5,735 bases of DNA, from contig JAYPTI010000177.1 in the NCBI GenBank assembly GCA_038133505.1, positions 1 through 5,735 on the forward strand, read 5' to 3'. The translations under genes and the position numbers were made by a program. This DNA comes from JAYQUR01 sp038133505. GTDB lineage: Bacteria > Pseudomonadota > Alphaproteobacteria > MPNO01 > UBA830. The notes under the pieces were generated by a model. It saw only the letters and a program-made list of their open reading frames with translations. It had not been told where the DNA came from and made no database searches. Positions 1 through 5,607 of the stretch are shown in pieces. Position 1 is the stretch's first letter, and each line of letters begins with the position of its first letter.

Positions 1-51
1 ATCGAGATCATGGAAGCGGCCGCGGCCTACGGCTGTCCCTTCTGCGGCTGA
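1..51 (+). CDS. 3' end of an unidentified gene, cut by the window edge
   Basis: Frame 1 is open from the first base to a TGA at 49-51 and encodes 16 residues ending in YGCPFCG. Nearly every codon ends in G or C, as in the confident genes of this window, which supports real coding. The terminal Cys-Pro-Phe-Cys is a CxxC pair that could bind metal or form a disulfide, but the family cannot be named from so short a tail. The gene converges on the cupin gene of the leftward operon with only 10 bases between the two stop codons, and no terminator hairpin fits in that gap. Confidence 0.5.
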   Translation: MEIMEAAAAYGCPFCG

Positions 52-61
52 AGATGACGGC

Positions 62-595
62 TCAGTCGCCGTCTCTCAGGTGCCCGTCGCGGTTCTGGTA
101 GAGGGTGTCGTCGGCATAGCCCATCGTTTCCGGCTGACCTCGGCCGAGCATGACCTGGAACCACACCGGCTCGAGGCTGTCGTTGTCGTAGCCGTGGATC
201 ACGCCCGGCGGACACGCGATGCACTCCCACGGCCCCAGCCGACGCGTAACGCGATTCCCGTCCTCGTCCTCGATGAAGACCGACAGGATGCCCTTGAGGA
301 CGAAGAAAACCTCCTCGACCTCGTGCGTGTGCGGCGCGTTCCCCTGCCCCGGCTCGACATACATGATGCTCAGCGTGAAGCCGCGCGCCGGGATGGAATT
401 CGGATCGTTGTGCTTCCCCGATCCGCCGGCGCCGATGAAGCGGTGCTGCGCGCGCTTCCAGCCCTCGATCTTGGCGTCCTCGAAGGCTTCCCAGTCAGGG
501 ACCTTGTCCTTGAAGCGGCCGACGAAGCGCTCGATCAACTGCTCCGGCGTCCAGTCGGCGAGGTCGTTGGGACGCGGATGGCGGGCGACTGACAT
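62..595 (-). CDS. Cupin domain protein (classical metal-binding cupin), last gene of the leftward operon
   Basis: This 177-residue protein has a helical-looking N-terminal part (1-75) and a single cupin beta-barrel (about 75-155). Cupin motif 1 is complete: G83, H89-x-H91, E95, G102. Motif 2 has G121, P129-P-G131, H134 and N138. The four expected metal ligands (two His and Glu from motif 1, His from motif 2) are therefore present, so it probably binds a divalent metal and may be a dioxygenase, isomerase or ligand-binding cupin; the substrate cannot be told. The ATG at 593-595 is preceded by GGGAG about 7 bases upstream. The start lies 16 bases after the stop of the CMD-family gene, so the two are probably co-transcribed. 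No signal peptide or membrane segment is visible, suggesting a cytoplasmic protein. Confidence 0.9.
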   Translation of the reverse strand: MSVARHPRPNDLADWTPEQLIERFVGRFKDKVPDWEAFEDAKIEGWKRAQHRFIGAGGSGKHNDPNSIPARGFTLSIMYVEPGQGNAPHTHEVEEVFFVLKGILSVFIEDEDGNRVTRRLGPWECIACPPGVIHGYDNDSLEPVWFQVMLGRGQPETMGYADDTLYQNRDGHLRDGD

Positions 596-611
596 ACGAT
601 TGCTCCCGGGT

Positions 612-1154
612 TCAGACGAGCCGGTCGGGCGCGGCGTCGGGCGGAGTGGCGTCGATGCTGTTCGCGGTCGTGCACACCATCCCGAAGAAACCGATCACCG
701 AGGCGAGCGCGACGAAATCCTCCTCGCCGAACAGTTCGATTGCCCGGTTATATGTCGCTTCCGTCAGCCGGTGCTTGGCGGTCAGCTGAAGCGCCACCTC
801 GTGCGCCATCTGCTCGCGCGGATCGGTGAGTCCCGGATCGCGCCGATTGTTGATCGCGTCGGCCTCGGCTTGGGTGACGCCTGCGGCCAGCGAATTGCGC
901 ACCTGAACCGCCCACGGGTAATTCGCATCCCAGTGACGGATAACGGTCAGCACGGCGAGCTGGCGTTCGCGCCCCGACAGGTTGCTGTCGCGGAACCACT
1001 CGCCGACATCCGAGCAGAGCTGCATCAGCGCGGGGTGGCGGATATAGGCCCAGTACGGTCCCGCATGGGGTTTTCCCTCGGCGGCGAACCGCTCGTAGAT
1101 TTCGCGCTGCTCGGCGGTCATGTCATCGGGTTCGAGAATTCGTATGCGTGTCAT
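612..1154 (-). CDS. Carboxymuconolactone decarboxylase (CMD)/AhpD-superfamily protein without catalytic Cys pair
   Basis: This 180-residue protein has the CMD-type all-helical pattern: an N-terminal RILEPDDMTAEQREIYERF segment, a helix with SGRERQLAVLTVIRHWDANY (59-79), then the family's W-x(2)-[H]-x(n)-AG-V segment at W81 to V93, and a C-terminal helical pair. In the usual form the segment reads EWyaH followed by an Ala-Gly; here the position expected for His is Q84 and the preceding Glu is P80, so the normal proton-transfer His appears absent. There is no CxxC, so it is not a thiol peroxidase of the AhpD kind. It may bind a ring or lactone substrate or be structural, but a function cannot be assigned. 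ATG at 1152-1154 follows a strong GGGAGG site. It lies 24 bases after the luciferase-like gene stop, within the same operon. Confidence 0.85.
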   Translation of the reverse strand: MTRIRILEPDDMTAEQREIYERFAAEGKPHAGPYWAYIRHPALMQLCSDVGEWFRDSNLSGRERQLAVLTVIRHWDANYPWAVQVRNSLAAGVTQAEADAINNRRDPGLTDPREQMAHEVALQLTAKHRLTEATYNRAIELFGEEDFVALASVIGFFGMVCTTANSIDATPPDAAPDRLV

Positions 1155-1178
1155 CGGTCTTTCCTCCCTTGGATGAAA

Positions 1179-2246
1179 TTATTCCGCGGCGCGGACGGCG
1201 TTGCCCATCATCGGCAGCACCTCCTCCGTGATCCGGCGCATCGTGGTGCAGGTCTGCTCGTGGGTCAGCCCGGCGAAACGGGCAATGAACGACATCTCGG
1301 TGAAGCCGAGGTCGACATAGCGCTGCATGCGCTCCGCCGCCTGTTCGGGCGTGCAGATCAGCGTGCGGCGGCGGAAGACATCCTTCCAGTCGTCGTCCTC
1401 GCACATCGACAGCAGGATGGAGACGTCGCCTTCGTAATCCGTGTCCCATTGGCGGCCGCTCGCGACCTTCTGATAGGCGCCGGCATGTTCCTGAAGGGCG
1501 GCCTTTGCCTCCTCGATCGCCTGTTCCTCTGTATCGGCGATATGCGCCATGAACGAGACCATCGCCTTCCGCTCGGACGTCTTGCGCCCCGCCTTCTCCC
1601 AGGTCTCGCAATACCAGCCGAACTTCTCGGCGAGCGACTCGAAGCTCATCGGGTACTGGTTCATCATCAGCCGGTATCCGCGCTCGGCGGCGTTGACGAA
1701 GCTCGACTGCGAATTCGACGCCGCGTTCCAGATGGGCAACGCGCCGTTCACCGCCCACGGCCACGGCTTGAGCCGGTCGAACCGGAAGAAATCGCCCTCG
1801 TGCGCGAACGGTTCGCCCGTCCAGAATTTCTTGCAGACGTCCAACCCTTCGGCGATGCGCGCCGCCACCTCTTCCCGCGGAATATGAAAGGCCGCGAACT
1901 CGTGCGGCACGAAGCCGCTGGCGACGCTCATGTCGGCCCGGCCGCCCGACAGCTGGTCGAGCAACGCGTAGTCCTCCGCGACCTTCAGCGGATCGCGGAG
2001 CTGCATCAGCGAGACGGTCGGCGCGAGGCGGATGCGCGTCGTCGCCTGCGCCCACGCGGCGAGGATGACGGCGGGATTGGGAACCGCACCGCCGTAATAG
2101 TGGAAATGATGCTCGGTCGTCAGCGCTCGCGCCCAGCCGAGTTCGTCGGCGAGCACCACGCTCTCCGTCATCTCCCGATAGTAGTCGGTAAGCGAAACGC
2201 CGTACCCGTCGCGCCAGGTCGGCAGATAGAAAAGCGACAGGTCCAT
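1179..2246 (-). CDS. LLM-class flavin-dependent oxidoreductase (bacterial luciferase-like monooxygenase)
   Basis: This 355-residue protein is the normal length for a luciferase-like TIM-barrel monooxygenase. Visible family signatures are an N-terminal beta strand (LSLFYLPTW), the LADELGW...E45-H46-H47-F48 segment, T69-T-R-I-R-L followed by a DPLKVAEDYALLDQLSGGR block (85-103), and the R-GY...N-Q-Y substrate-side region. Members use reduced FMN (or F420) and, in monooxygenases, O2 to oxidise substrates such as aldehydes, sulfonates, thio-ethers or alkanes; a flavin reductase is needed and none is encoded here. The ATG at 2244-2246 is 10 bases after the selenoprotein gene's terminal stop; a GAGG lies 8 bases before it and a stronger AGGAGGG lies further upstream across the preceding stop codon, suggesting translational coupling. 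The family is clear, while cofactor choice and substrate are not. Confidence 0.93.
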   Translation of the reverse strand: MDLSLFYLPTWRDGYGVSLTDYYREMTESVVLADELGWARALTTEHHFHYYGGAVPNPAVILAAWAQATTRIRLAPTVSLMQLRDPLKVAEDYALLDQLSGGRADMSVASGFVPHEFAAFHIPREEVAARIAEGLDVCKKFWTGEPFAHEGDFFRFDRLKPWPWAVNGALPIWNAASNSQSSFVNAAERGYRLMMNQYPMSFESLAEKFGWYCETWEKAGRKTSERKAMVSFMAHIADTEEQAIEEAKAALQEHAGAYQKVASGRQWDTDYEGDVSILLSMCEDDDWKDVFRRRTLICTPEQAAERMQRYVDLGFTEMSFIARFAGLTHEQTCTTMRRITEEVLPMMGNAVRAAE

Positions 2247-2256
2247 CAGGTCCGCC

Positions 2257-3366
2257 TCATCCCTCCTGCGCGGTTCGCGACGGAAACGCGTCTATCCCGA
2301 GAGACGCACGGAAGTCCGCCGTCGGCTCGATGCGCGCGGCGTCGATGGGAATGCCGGTCGAATCGGCGATGCGGTCGATCGCATTGAACGTCGCCGCGAC
2401 ACCCGCGGCGTCGATCAGCGCCGCCGGTCCCATGGCGTCGATCACCGCCTGACGCGCAGCCTCGAGCCGCGCCTCGTCGTCGTCCCAGACCGCCTCCGCG
2501 AACTCCGCGAGGATCGCGCCGTGCGCGATCCCGCCGTCGCCCGCCGCCTCGCCGCTGATGGCCGTCAAATCCACTTCCGTTCCGATGTGCTGGCTGCTCG
2601 CACGGAGCAGTGCCGTATGGCTGGTCGTTCAATACGCACACTGGTTGAGGAAGGATATCCGGCCCGCGACCAGCTCGATCTGGGCGCGGTCGATGGCGCG
2701 GTGCATCGTGTCGAAGTCGCGCATCTGTTCGGCGTTCAGATACTGGGTATCGACGACGTCGAACCACGCCCGCGCCTCGTCGGGCACCAGGCTGAGCGCG
2801 CGCCGGATATTGGACGCCGCCGGGCCGAACTGGTCGCCCCATCTTTCCCCGGCGTCCTGGGCCGCGACCCACGGCACCCAGGCATCGTCCGGCTTCGCCT
2901 CGGCGGGCCGCTCTCGCGACGGTTCGCCGGCCTTGGGCGCAGGAAGCGGCAGCCGGCCGGTTCCGGCGGCGCGCGCGAACGTATCGAGCGAGATCGTCGA
3001 GCAGGTGACGCCCACAATCTCGACATACTCCTCTTCTGTCAGCCCGCTTTCGAGGCAGTTCCGGTACCAGCGCTGCGTCAGCCGTCCGGGATCCGTCGCG
3101 ATCCGGTGGATCACCTCGACGATGGTCTGCGGCTGCTCGCCGAGACTGTCGTGCGTGCCGTCGACCGCGAACGGCGACAGCGCCGCCTTGCGGTCGGCGC
3201 ACAGCTTGCAGCCCTTGGCGTTTCGCGCCTCGGCGGCGATCGCGACGCGGGTCTTGGCGTCGAACCAGGTGCCTGGCGAGGCGATCTCGTCGAGCCGTTG
3301 CGCGTGCGCGGCGCGGATGTCCGCCCGCACGTCCAGCGGCGCGTCGTCGTAGAGCGTCGTGGCCAT
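2257..3366 (-). CDS. AhpD-like alkylhydroperoxidase-related selenoprotein with in-frame UGA (Sec246)
   Basis: Read as one gene, this gives 369 residues with a single internal UGA at codon 246. The frame is open for 245 codons before it and 123 after it. Around the UGA the protein reads N-Q-C243-A-Y-[UGA246]-T-T-S-H250-T-A-L-L-R, which is the AhpD active-site motif CxxCxxxH with the second Cys replaced by UGA, so selenocysteine (CxxU) is the natural reading. A SECIS-like hairpin follows at the right distance. A first AhpD-like module lies near residues 30-75 with C53-K-L-C56 but Lys60 where His would be; a linker rich in Pro, Glu and Lys (about 140-165) separates the modules. AhpD proteins are thiol peroxidases or disulfide reductases of the cytoplasm; Sec would raise the reactivity. 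ATG at 3364-3366 follows GGGAG at 6 bases, and the gene opens the operon. Alternatives are a nonsense-mutated pseudogene or sequencing error. Sec insertion needs selA, selB, selC and selD elsewhere in the genome. I recall Sec-containing AhpD-like proteins as a known class. Confidence 0.85.
2594..2610 (-). promoter_or_regulatory. Candidate bacterial SECIS hairpin
   Basis: In the mRNA, six perfect Watson-Crick pairs (CUGCUC with GAGCAG) enclose the five-base loop CGUGC. The stem begins 18 bases, and the loop 24 bases, after the UGA. Known bacterial SECIS elements are short stems just downstream of the UGA, inside the coding region, with a small apical loop bearing a G at one of its first two positions; here the G is second and followed by U. 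A lower stem is weak: two G-C pairs are possible only across a bulge. Short hairpins do occur by chance in GC-rich DNA, so the position next to the UGA is what gives this weight. Confidence 0.65.
2629..2631 (-). other. Candidate selenocysteine codon (in-frame UGA)
   Basis: The codon is TGA on the minus strand, between TAT (Tyr245) and ACG (Thr247). It is the only stop within the 369-codon frame. The position corresponds to the Cys adjacent to the conserved active-site His of AhpD-type proteins, where a Cys to Sec replacement is chemically sensible and differs from TGC/TGT by one base. Confidence 0.82.
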
Positions 3367-3389
3367 CTCTATCTCCCTCTGTTGCGGGG

Positions 3390-3418
3390 ATGACAGTGGA
3401 AAGCGGGACCCCTGTCAA
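3390..3418 (-). promoter_or_regulatory. Probable sigma-70-type promoter of the leftward operon
   Basis: On the minus strand a perfect -35 hexamer TTGACA (3418-3413) is followed, after exactly 17 bases, by TGTCAT (3395-3390), which matches four of six bases of the -10 consensus. Transcription would start near 3383, leaving a leader of about 17 bases that contains the GGGAG ribosome binding site of the selenoprotein gene. This is a consensus match by eye, not a measured start. Confidence 0.5.
3391..3417. repeat. Inverted repeat TGACAG-N15-CTGTCA in the divergent intergenic region
   Basis: The six-base arms at 3391-3396 and 3412-3417 are perfect inverted complements separated by 15 bases. They overlap both hexamers of the leftward promoter. 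Because the element is symmetric, the plus strand also reads ATGACA-17-TGTCAA, a weaker promoter-like pair facing the rightward operon. It could be a divergent promoter, a repressor or activator operator, or both. Confidence 0.4.
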
Positions 3419-3421
3419 TGC

Positions 3422-3449
3422 AGGCGTGCGTAACGGCCGCCGGACGCCT
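3422..3449. repeat. Inverted repeat AGGCGT-N16-ACGCCT upstream of the rightward operon
   Basis: Perfect six-base arms at 3422-3427 and 3444-3449 are separated by 16 bases. The element lies between the putative divergent promoter and the GTG start of the rightward cupin gene, so it may be an operator or a leader hairpin. Arms this short and GC-rich may also arise by chance. Confidence 0.25.
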
Positions 3450-3486
3450 AAACTCCCGCGAACAAATGCACTGAGGGAGGGATCAA

Positions 3487-4005
3487 GTGCCCAAGGAAAT
3501 CCGCCGGGTCGTCACGGGCCACGACGACAAGGGAACCGCCATCATCGCCATCGACGACACGGCCAGGAACATCCGCGTCCGCGAAGCGAACGGGATCGCG
3601 TCCACGCTGCTGTGGGTCGAGGACGACACGCCGTCCGACAATACCGGCGACGTCGACAAGGCCGACCGCCAGATCGGCGTCGCACCGCCCGACGGCGGGC
3701 ACGTGTTCCGCATCGTCGAGTTCACGCCCGACAACGACGCGGTCAGCAACGAGGACATGAAGAAAGAACTCGGTCTCGATCCGGACAGCGGCGGGCCGGT
3801 GCGCCATCCCGGCATGCACCGCACGCGCAGCGTCGACTACGCCATCGTCATGTCGGGCGAGATCGACATGCTAGTCGACGAGGACGAAGTGCATCTGAAG
3901 GCCGGCGACGTGGTCGTCCAGCGCGGCACCAACCATGCCTGGGCCAACCGCGGCACCGAGAACTGCTCGATCGCTTTCGTGCTGATCGACGCGAAGGAGC
4001 TTTGA
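3487..4005 (+). CDS. Cupin domain protein (HRT...DY / RGTNHAW type), first gene of the rightward operon
   Basis: This 172-residue protein has an N-terminal extension (1-100) and a C-terminal cupin barrel (about 101-170). Motif 1 reads H107-P-G-M-H111-R-T113 ... D117-Y118 ... G124-E125, and motif 2 reads G140-D-V-V-V-Q-R-G147-T-N-H150-A-W. Compared with a canonical cupin, the second His is T113 and the Glu is D117, so the metal site is altered; H111 and H150 remain, and H107 could substitute. This HRT/DY form recurs in a group of cupins often annotated near catabolic genes, without a settled reaction. The start is GTG at 3487-3489, chosen because GGGAGGG lies five bases upstream and the protein then begins with a typical MPKEIRRVVTG segment. 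The stop is two bases before the next gene's start. Confidence 0.88.
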   Translation: MPKEIRRVVTGHDDKGTAIIAIDDTARNIRVREANGIASTLLWVEDDTPSDNTGDVDKADRQIGVAPPDGGHVFRIVEFTPDNDAVSNEDMKKELGLDPDSGGPVRHPGMHRTRSVDYAIVMSGEIDMLVDEDEVHLKAGDVVVQRGTNHAWANRGTENCSIAFVLIDAKEL

Positions 4006-4007
4006 AC

Positions 4008-5165
4008 GTGAAACTCAGCACCGACCGCATCCTCACGACCCACGTCGGCAGCCTGCCGCGGCCGCAGGCGCTGCTCGACATCCTGCTCGCCCAGGATCGC
4101 AACGAGGCCTACGACGCGGCCGCGCTCGACAAGGCATCGGCGGACGCGGTGCGCGACTGCGTCAGGAAGCAGGTCGAGGCCGGCATCGACGTCATCTGCG
4201 ACGGCGAGATGAGCAAGCCCGCCTACACGTTCTATGTCCGCCACCGGCTGACCGGCGTCGCCGATGCCAGCGAGGTCGTCGGCGAAGCGCCGGTGCGTCC
4301 GACCCACGCCGACGTCGCCGACTTTCCGGAGCTCGCCGAGCTGCGCGCCAAGGCCCGGGCCGGCTCCCAGAACTCGCTGCCGCAATACTGCGTCGGCGAC
4401 ATCGCCTACAAGAATATCGAGCTGCTCGAGGCCGACATCGCGCACATGAAGGCGGCGATGGCCGACGCGCCGGGCCGCGAGGTCTTCATGAACGCCGCCT
4501 CGCCGGGCGTCCTCGCGATCTTCATCCCGAACACCCATTACCCGAACGAGGACGCCTACGTCGAAGCGCTCGCAGACGCCATGCGGACGGAATACGAGCG
4601 GATCGTGGAGGCCGGCTTCGTCCTCCAGCTCGACTGCCCGGACATCGGCATGGGCCGCCACACCTACTACCAGAACGAGACCGAGCCGGATTACCTCAAG
4701 AAGGTCGCCCGCAACGTCGAGGCGCTGAACCACGCGACCGCCAACATCCCGCGCGAGATGCTGCGGCTCCACATCTGCTGGGGCAACTACCCGGCGCCGC
4801 ACCTGCGCGACATCGAAGTGACCAAACTGTTCGACGCCATCCTCGGCGCGCGCCCGCAGGCGCTGGTCTTCGAGGCCTCCAACCCGCGCCACGAGCACGA
4901 GTGGGAGGACTGGGCGAACGCCGCCATCCCCGACGACACGGTGCTGATCCCCGGCGTCGTCGACTCGACGGCGAACTATGTCGAGCACCCGCGCCTGATC
5001 GCCCAGCGCCTCAAGCGCTTCACCGACATCGTCGGCCAGGAACGCGTGCTGGCCGGCACCGACTGCGGCTACGGCACGTTCGCCGGCATGGGCCACGTGC
5101 TGCCGTCGATCGTCTGGGCGAAGCTGAAGGCGTTGGCGGAAGGCGCGGCGCTGGCCTCGGCATAG
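4008..5165 (+). CDS. MetE-like (cobalamin-independent methionine synthase family) zinc protein
   Basis: This 385-residue protein matches the length and pattern of the C-terminal catalytic barrel of cobalamin-independent methionine synthase (UROD/MetE-like superfamily), without MetE's N-terminal half. It has the N-terminal TTHVGSLPRP signature (H12-P19), a DGEMSK segment (65-70), and the zinc site H255-x-C257, E289 and C353 (in the TDCGYGTF block), so all four expected ligands are present. Relatives activate a thiolate on zinc and transfer methyl or alkyl groups (methionine synthesis, coenzyme M chemistry), or have unknown catabolic roles; the acceptor here is unknown. The start is GTG at 4008-4010: AAGGAG lies 8 bases upstream inside the preceding gene's end, and the family signature begins 10 residues later. 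The frame stays open far upstream (to 3390) but that part is out-of-frame read of the cupin gene. It is translationally coupled to the cupin. Confidence 0.9.
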   Translation: MKLSTDRILTTHVGSLPRPQALLDILLAQDRNEAYDAAALDKASADAVRDCVRKQVEAGIDVICDGEMSKPAYTFYVRHRLTGVADASEVVGEAPVRPTHADVADFPELAELRAKARAGSQNSLPQYCVGDIAYKNIELLEADIAHMKAAMADAPGREVFMNAASPGVLAIFIPNTHYPNEDAYVEALADAMRTEYERIVEAGFVLQLDCPDIGMGRHTYYQNETEPDYLKKVARNVEALNHATANIPREMLRLHICWGNYPAPHLRDIEVTKLFDAILGARPQALVFEASNPRHEHEWEDWANAAIPDDTVLIPGVVDSTANYVEHPRLIAQRLKRFTDIVGQERVLAGTDCGYGTFAGMGHVLPSIVWAKLKALAEGAALASA

Positions 5166-5178
5166 GGAGAGCCGCCCC

Positions 5179-5604
5179 ATGACCACCTACAGCGGTAGCT
5201 GCGCCTGCGGCGCGGTCGAATTCGACGTGACGGGCGAGGCGGTCGCCGAGGCCTACTGCCATTGCCGCATCTCCGCGTCCTGGAGCGGCACACCAGTCAG
5301 CCCCATTGTGGTCGTCCCCGCGGGCAGCATACGCGTGACGCGGGGCGCGGAGGATCTGGGCACGTTCAAAAAGACGCCGTCGGCCAACCGCAAGTTCTGC
5401 ACCAAATGCGGCGGCCACGTGCTGTGCGAGATACCAGGCGACGCTCTCGAGGAGTTCTATCCGGACACCTTGCCGGAATATCCGTTCGAGCCGAGCGCCC
5501 ACATCTTCTACGGATCTTGGTCGCTCGCGATGCCGGACGGGCTGCCGAAATTCAAGGGCATGCCGGCGGAATTCGGCAGGTCAGGCGAGACGGTGCCGGA
5601 GTAG
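5179..5604 (+). CDS. GFA-family protein (glutathione-dependent formaldehyde-activating-like), missing one zinc-site Cys
   Basis: This 141-residue protein has the GFA fold signatures: SC8-A-C10-G at the N terminus, Y-C27-H-C29-R followed by W35-S-G, and K-F-C74-T-K-C77-G-G in the second half. C8, C10, C74 and C77 form the structural zinc site of the family. The second site normally is C-x-C-x-x-C; here the third position is S32 (TCC), so the catalytic or glutathione-binding zinc site seems incomplete. The family founder binds the glutathione-formaldehyde adduct, but many members have no proven role, so formaldehyde should not be assumed as the substrate. The ATG at 5179-5181 follows GGAGA at 8 bases and lies 13 bases after the MetE-like gene, in the same operon. 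The TAG stop is three bases from the convergent gene's stop. Confidence 0.88.
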   Translation: MTTYSGSCACGAVEFDVTGEAVAEAYCHCRISASWSGTPVSPIVVVPAGSIRVTRGAEDLGTFKKTPSANRKFCTKCGGHVLCEIPGDALEEFYPDTLPEYPFEPSAHIFYGSWSLAMPDGLPKFKGMPAEFGRSGETVPE

Positions 5605-5607
5605 CCT

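Noticed and set aside
219..2387. A very long open frame on the plus strand
   Set aside because: It runs antisense through three genes with clear protein families, has no domain of its own and is rich in Arg, Pro and His as GC-rich antisense frames are.
2257..2574. A separate 105-residue gene starting at GTG 2574, next to a 245-residue gene ending at 2629
   Set aside because: The two frames are the same reading frame, joined by 18 open codons after a single UGA, and the join restores a complete CxxCxxxH-like motif. GTG 2574 has no good ribosome binding site just before it.
3426..3454. An alternative promoter for the rightward operon with a -10 like TAAACT at 3449-3454
   Set aside because: The base 17 positions upstream gives no -35 resemblance (GTGCGT), so the match is no better than chance.
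3390..4007. Upstream extension of the MetE-like gene to an ATG at 3390
   Set aside because: The extra residues are a low-complexity Arg-rich out-of-frame reading of the cupin gene, and the GTG at 4008 has a good ribosome binding site and begins just before the family signature.
3837..5186. A long open frame on the minus strand opposite the MetE-like gene
   Set aside because: It is a GC-rich antisense frame with no recognisable motif; the plus-strand MetE-like gene with all zinc ligands explains the DNA.
5605..5607. A transcription terminator between the convergent GFA gene and the gene at the right edge
   Set aside because: Only three bases separate the stops and no stem followed by a U-run is visible nearby; the same holds for the 10-base gap at 52-61.
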